36,565 nt of DNA from Bacteroidales bacterium. Lineage in GTDB: Bacteria > Bacteroidota > Bacteroidia > Bacteroidales > P3. Made by a program: the position numbers and the translations under genes. Shown one piece after another: positions 33,944 through 36,565 of the stretch. The first letter of the stretch is position 1. Each line of letters starts with the position of its first letter. The stretch covers positions 1 through 36,565 of the forward strand of contig JAFXMW010000022.1 of the NCBI GenBank assembly GCA_017530105.1, read 5' to 3'. A model generated the notes under the pieces. The model was not told the origin of the DNA. It did no database searches and saw nothing but the letters and a program-made list of their open reading frames with translations.

Positions 33944-34654
33944 TCAGTCTTTGGTAACTTCCGTTCCGATAGGCTCGCCGGCAACCACCTTCATCAGATT
34001 TCCCGGCTTGTTCATGTCGAAAACATATATCGGCAGGTTATTCTCCTCGCACAGGGCAAAAGCCGTAAGATCCATAATCTTTAGTTTCTTTCCCAGAGCC
34101 TCCTGGAATGAGAGCCTCTCATATTTCGTTGCAGTGGGATCCTTCTCGGGGTCGGCTGTGTATACACCGTCCACACGGGTACCCTTCAAAATCACATCGG
34201 CCTTTATCTCAATGGCGCGGAGTGTCGAAGCGGTATCGGTGGTGAAGAACGGATTGCCTGTACCACCCCCGATAATAACCACACGTCCCTCCTGCATGGC
34301 CTCGATAGCCCTGCGGCGCGACATCTCTTTGCATATAGGCTCAATGGCCAACCCCCCGAGCAACTCGGTTTTCAGCCCCTGCTTCTCCAACTCGGCCTGC
34401 AAAGCCATGCTGTTGATAAGCGTGGCCAGCATACCCATATAGTCACCCTGCACACGATCCATCCCCTTCGAGGCTCCGCTGAGGCCGCGGAAGATATTCC
34501 CGCCGCCAATCACTATGGCAACCTCCACACCGCCTTCAACCACCTGTTTTATGTCGGCGGCATATTGTTCCAACATGGCCGGCGAAATGCCGTAACTCTG
34601 CTCTCCCATGAGCGATTCACCGCTCAATTTTAAAAGGATACGATTGTATTTCAT
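33944..34654 (-). CDS. pyrH: UMP kinase
   Basis: Phosphorylates UMP to UDP. The 236-residue protein has the amino-acid-kinase fold motifs [39 protein letters not shown] and [17 protein letters not shown], as well as [18 protein letters not shown] chose ATG 34654 (MKYNRIL); the longer frame would need a TTG that lies within the promoter box at 34658-34665. That box ends 3 bp before this ATG, so the transcript could be leaderless. Confidence 0.96.
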   Translation of the reverse strand: MKYNRILLKLSGESLMGEQSYGISPAMLEQYAADIKQVVEGGVEVAIVIGGGNIFRGLSGASKGMDRVQGDYMGMLATLINSMALQAELEKQGLKTELLGGLAIEPICKEMSRRRAIEAMQEGRVVIIGGGTGNPFFTTDTASTLRAIEIKADVILKGTRVDGVYTADPEKDPTATKYERLSFQEALGKKLKIMDLTAFALCEENNLPIYVFDMNKPGNLMKVVAGEPIGTEVTKD

Positions 34655-34657
34655 ACA

Positions 34658-34665
34658 CAAAAATA
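34658..34665 (-). promoter_or_regulatory. Promoter box abutting the pyrH start
   Basis: The minus strand reads TATTTTTG, and only three bases separate it from ATG 34654. Confidence 0.45.
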
Positions 34666-34887
34666 TTATAACTTCCTATTAACATGAATAATACGGGCTT
34701 CCACCCTTCTGAAAACAATTTACTAAAGTACCAAAAAAAGTGGAAATGGCAAAAAAAAATAACAAGGAATGTTTCAATATACAAGTATCATCCACACAAT
34801 CAAACAGTAACACACCAAAATAATAAAAAAAGGAATAATTGGGGAAAAATAGGGTGACGGAATGGGTTTTTCCCGAAAAAAAGGTCG

Positions 34888-34895
34888 TACTTTTG
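34888..34895 (+). promoter_or_regulatory. Promoter of the Ser-rich protein gene
   Basis: TACTTTTG lies about 100 bp before ATG 34996. The rest of 34661-34995 is AT-rich with no gene that I can support. Confidence 0.55.
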
Positions 34896-34995
34896 CATTG
34901 TGAAAAAAGGATACACAGCACTTACCACAAAGCCTGAGTACCCAGATATTAACAAAAAAAACAACTGAACAACAATAACAGAAAGGAGCAACATT

Positions 34996-36096
34996 ATGAA
35001 AATGTCCCGTTTAATGAGCATCGCAATTTTAGGAGCCGCCTTAGCACTAACCCCGGTTTACGCCCAACGCGGCGGTGGTGGTGGACGCAGTGGCGGAGGA
35101 AGCCACAGCAGCAGCGGCAGTGTCAGCCGTGGAGGTGGCGGTTTCTCGAGCAGCAGTTCAAGCCGCAGCAGCGGTTCCAGTTTCTCAAGCAGCCGCAGTT
35201 CCAGCCCCTCAAGCAGTCGCAGCAGCTTCTCAAGCAGCTCGAGCCGCAGTTCCAGTCCATCAAGCAGCCGCAGCAGCTTCTCCTCCAGCAGCTCAAGCCG
35301 CAGCTATAGCCCCTCAAGCAGCCGCAGCAGTTTCTCCAGCAGCCGCTCAGGCTCCGAAGGAGTTTCAAGGTCATACAGCAGCAGTTCGCGTTCCGAAAGT
35401 TCGATGAGGTCTCGCACAGGAAGCGTCCCCAGCCAAGTCCGCACCCGCGAAGACGTACGCAGAAGTGGTGACGCCGAAGGTCCCTCTCGTGGCGGCCTCC
35501 ACAGCAGTGGCAACCGTGTCGGTCAACCTGCCGGAGAGAGAGGCCGTGTAGCAGCAACCCATGGCCGCCCCTCAGGCATAGCCCCCGAACCCACTCCCGG
35601 CTACGCCCGTCCCGGCCACCCCGGCCCCCTGCCCCCCTCGCATCGTCCCATACACCCCGCACCCTATTTCTGGCATCCCCATCACCACTGCATGGTTCAT
35701 TGCCACAGACTCTTCTGGGATCCCTTTATCCCACGTCCCTACTACTGGCCTGGCTTCTGGGTCTACTGCGACAGCTACTGGTATGACTATCACGTAACCG
35801 ACGTGGTTGTGGTGAGAGAATACGTCCGCAACACCTATAAACTCGACCTCGTCACCTACGCCTTCAGCGGCAACTACATGTACGCCATCGTCAACGACCC
35901 CGACGGCCACACCTACCTGCAAATCTACGACAAGAACGACAAACTCTTGGCCGAGCAACAGATAAGCCGAAAATACTGCAAAATCGAAGTCGACCCCGAA
36001 AACGGCGGTTGCTGGATAATGAAGAAACGCGACAAAGATCCTCTCCTCTTCTTCTACACCGAGGACGGCCAACTCCTCATCTACGAAGCCGACTAA
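34996..36096 (+). CDS. Ser-rich repeat secreted protein
   Basis: 366 residues. Signal peptide to about residue 23 (MSIAILGAALALTPVYA then Q). Residues 24-37 are Gly-rich; residues ~38-140 are almost only Ser, with Arg, Phe and Pro in tandem units of 15-18 residues (the SSSPSSSRSSFSSSS type). Next comes a Pro/Gly/His region (about 180-225), an aromatic- and His-rich stretch (PYFWHPHHHCMVHCHRLFW, about 223-241, which could bind metal), and a folded C-terminal domain of ~130 residues with beta-strand character (YVRNTYKLDLVTYAFSGNYM). I know no family. It is likely a surface or periplasmic protein; the Ser tract may be flexible or glycosylated. Confidence 0.85.
   Translation: MKMSRLMSIAILGAALALTPVYAQRGGGGGRSGGGSHSSSGSVSRGGGGFSSSSSSRSSGSSFSSSRSSSPSSSRSSFSSSSSRSSSPSSSRSSFSSSSSSRSYSPSSSRSSFSSSRSGSEGVSRSYSSSSRSESSMRSRTGSVPSQVRTREDVRRSGDAEGPSRGGLHSSGNRVGQPAGERGRVAATHGRPSGIAPEPTPGYARPGHPGPLPPSHRPIHPAPYFWHPHHHCMVHCHRLFWDPFIPRPYYWPGFWVYCDSYWYDYHVTDVVVVREYVRNTYKLDLVTYAFSGNYMYAIVNDPDGHTYLQIYDKNDKLLAEQQISRKYCKIEVDPENGGCWIMKKRDKDPLLFFYTEDGQLLIYEAD
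35182..35331 (+). repeat. Three tandem units inside the Ser-rich gene
   Basis: Units of 45, 51 and 54 bp each begin TTCTC and encode F-S-S-S...P-S-S-S-R-S-S. Length change by slippage or recombination here would keep the frame. Confidence 0.7.
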
Positions 36097-36138
36097 TCCT
36101 GTCAACATCTTTTTGAAAAAATAAAGTTATCTACCTTG

Positions 36139-36177
36139 CAGGGTGCCGAATAAAAAACGGCACCCTGTTCCTTTTTT
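36139..36177 (+). terminator. Terminator of the Ser-rich protein gene
   Basis: CAGGGTGCCG pairs perfectly with CGGCACCCTG (9-nt loop), followed by TTCCTTTTTT. Confidence 0.88.
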
Positions 36178-36222
36178 ACATCCACCCTGAAAAAAAGTTC
36201 TGCTCAATTAAAAAAAAATGTG

Positions 36223-36230
36223 TATCTTTG
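36223..36230 (+). promoter_or_regulatory. Promoter of the tryptophanase unit
   Basis: TATCTTTG lies 194 bp before the tnaA ATG, giving a long leader of about 190 nt. Confidence 0.65.
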
Positions 36231-36240
36231 CAAATCCAAA

Positions 36241-36321
36241 ATGAATACAATCAGTCAACATATCAACCCACGTAATTGTTTCTTAAACATAAAGAAACGT
36301 GACGTATATGACTGTATTTAG
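36241..36321 (+). CDS. Leader uORF 1 upstream of tnaA
   Basis: ATG 36241, only 10 nt after the promoter box, opens 26 codons ending at TAG 36319-36321. The peptide begins MNTISQHINP and has C-F-L-N-I-K-K-R-D in the middle. The order recalls the W-F-N-I-D core of E. coli TnaC, but there is no Trp. Translation is unproven. Confidence 0.4.
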   Translation: MNTISQHINPRNCFLNIKKRDVYDCI

Positions 36322-36400
36322 CCCCATAGGAAGAGACCTCATCCCGTGGGACAGCACCATGCTACAACATGCACAAAACATTTTGGAAATCATTTTTTAA
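36308..36400 (+). CDS. Leader uORF 2 upstream of tnaA with one Trp codon
   Basis: ATG 36308 opens 30 codons ending at TAA 36398-36400, 24 bp before tnaA. The peptide begins MTVFSPIGRD and contains P13-W14-D15. It overlaps the end of uORF 1 by 14 nt in another frame, an arrangement that allows one reading to affect the other. Translation is unproven. Confidence 0.4.
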   Translation: MTVFSPIGRDLIPWDSTMLQHAQNILEIIF

Positions 36401-36424
36401 TTAATAACATAAAAACTTTATACC

Positions 36425-36565
36425 ATGGAATTACCATTTGCTGAAGCGTGGAAAATCAAGATGGTAGAACCCATTAAGAAATCCACCCGCGAACAACGCG
36501 AAAAATGGCTCAACGAAGCACACCAGAACGTGTTTATGCTGAAGAGCGACTACGTCTACATCGAC
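36425..36565 (+). CDS. tnaA: Tryptophanase, N-terminal part (runs off the window)
   Basis: The first 47 residues (MELPFAEAWKIKMVEPIKKS, then TREQREKWLNEAHQNVFMLK) match the start of Bacteroidales tryptophanase, the PLP enzyme that splits tryptophan to indole, pyruvate and ammonia. Tyrosine phenol-lyase is a close relative with a similar N-terminus, but the MELPFAE...KMVEPI start fits tryptophanase better. The catalytic part lies beyond the edge. The leader of ~190 nt holds two small ORFs. It fits the amino-acid-fermenting picture. Confidence 0.82.
   Translation, partial: MELPFAEAWKIKMVEPIKKSTREQREKWLNEAHQNVFMLKSDYVYID

Noticed and set aside
34679-34921. 80-codon minus-strand frame between pyrH and the Ser-rich gene
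   Set aside because: Phe/Ser/Cys-rich translation of AT-rich intergenic DNA; it spans the promoter of the Ser-rich gene.
35182-35331. CRISPR array
   Set aside because: The periodic repeats are Ser codons in a protein gene with near-identical, unspaced units; no repeat-spacer pattern exists anywhere in the window.
35123-35662. Cys/Arg/Gly-rich minus-strand frame opposite the Ser-rich gene
   Set aside because: Mirror of the Ser codon repeat; it has no promoter and no recognisable domain.

Overview
The window looks like a chromosome piece from a member of the Bacteroidales (phylum Bacteroidota). The evidence is the recurrent TAnnTTTG promoter box typical of the phylum (TATCTTTG, TACTTTTG, TATTTTTG), weak or absent Shine-Dalgarno sites, a TonB-dependent receptor with a carboxypeptidase-like N-terminal domain, a DUF5686-type outer membrane protein, two proteins with C-terminal type IX secretion (T9SS) sorting domains, and a tryptophanase start. 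The metabolic genes point to an amino-acid fermenter that makes butyrate: kal and atoD (6.5-7.5 kb), and a KamB-like protein next to phosphate butyryltransferase (25.3-27.3 kb). These belong to the lysine-to-butyrate route. A tryptophanase gene begins at the right edge.

Layout. 0-4 kb is an accessory zone: the end of a small membrane protein, an orphan RHS-tip toxin cassette, a probable immunity partner, and an AlbA_2/ATPase-type regulator flanked by inverted copies of a REP-like repeat, followed by a non-coding stretch with its own promoter. 4-7.5 kb holds threonylcarbamoyl-AMP synthase and a POT peptide transporter transcribed from a palindromic divergent promoter, then kal-atoD on the minus strand. 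7.8-16.7 kb is a very tight plus-strand run (secreted protein, GtrA, M14 peptidase, GT2, smpB, lysC, aroB, YiiX-like lipoprotein, U32 peptidase). 17-21.5 kb holds an AraC regulator divergent from a three-gene envelope operon. 21.5-24.3 kb holds an LRR/T9SS surface protein and repeat-rich intergenic DNA. 24.3-27.8 kb holds an interrupted AraC gene, kamB, ptb and a PAS protein. 27.8-32.4 kb holds a TonB-dependent receptor, an HsdR-N-like protein and an ECF sigma operon. 32.4-34.7 kb holds pyrH, frr and birA on the minus strand. 35-36.6 kb holds a Ser-rich secreted protein and the tnaA start with a long leader.

The most unusual observations are: (1) in-frame TAA codons inside two otherwise intact genes, lysC (its displaced C-terminus still overlaps aroB by ATGA) and an AraC regulator; (2) a tnaA leader with two overlapping small ORFs, one with a single Trp codon, suggesting leader-peptide control; (3) a 21-bp perfect hairpin with an extra direct copy between convergent genes; (4) REP-like repeats inverted around the AlbA_2 gene; (5) a perfect 15-bp palindrome that places two promoters back to back; (6) lysine-fermentation genes scattered and lacking their usual partners. 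All family assignments are from reading translated sequence by eye; no database search was run.
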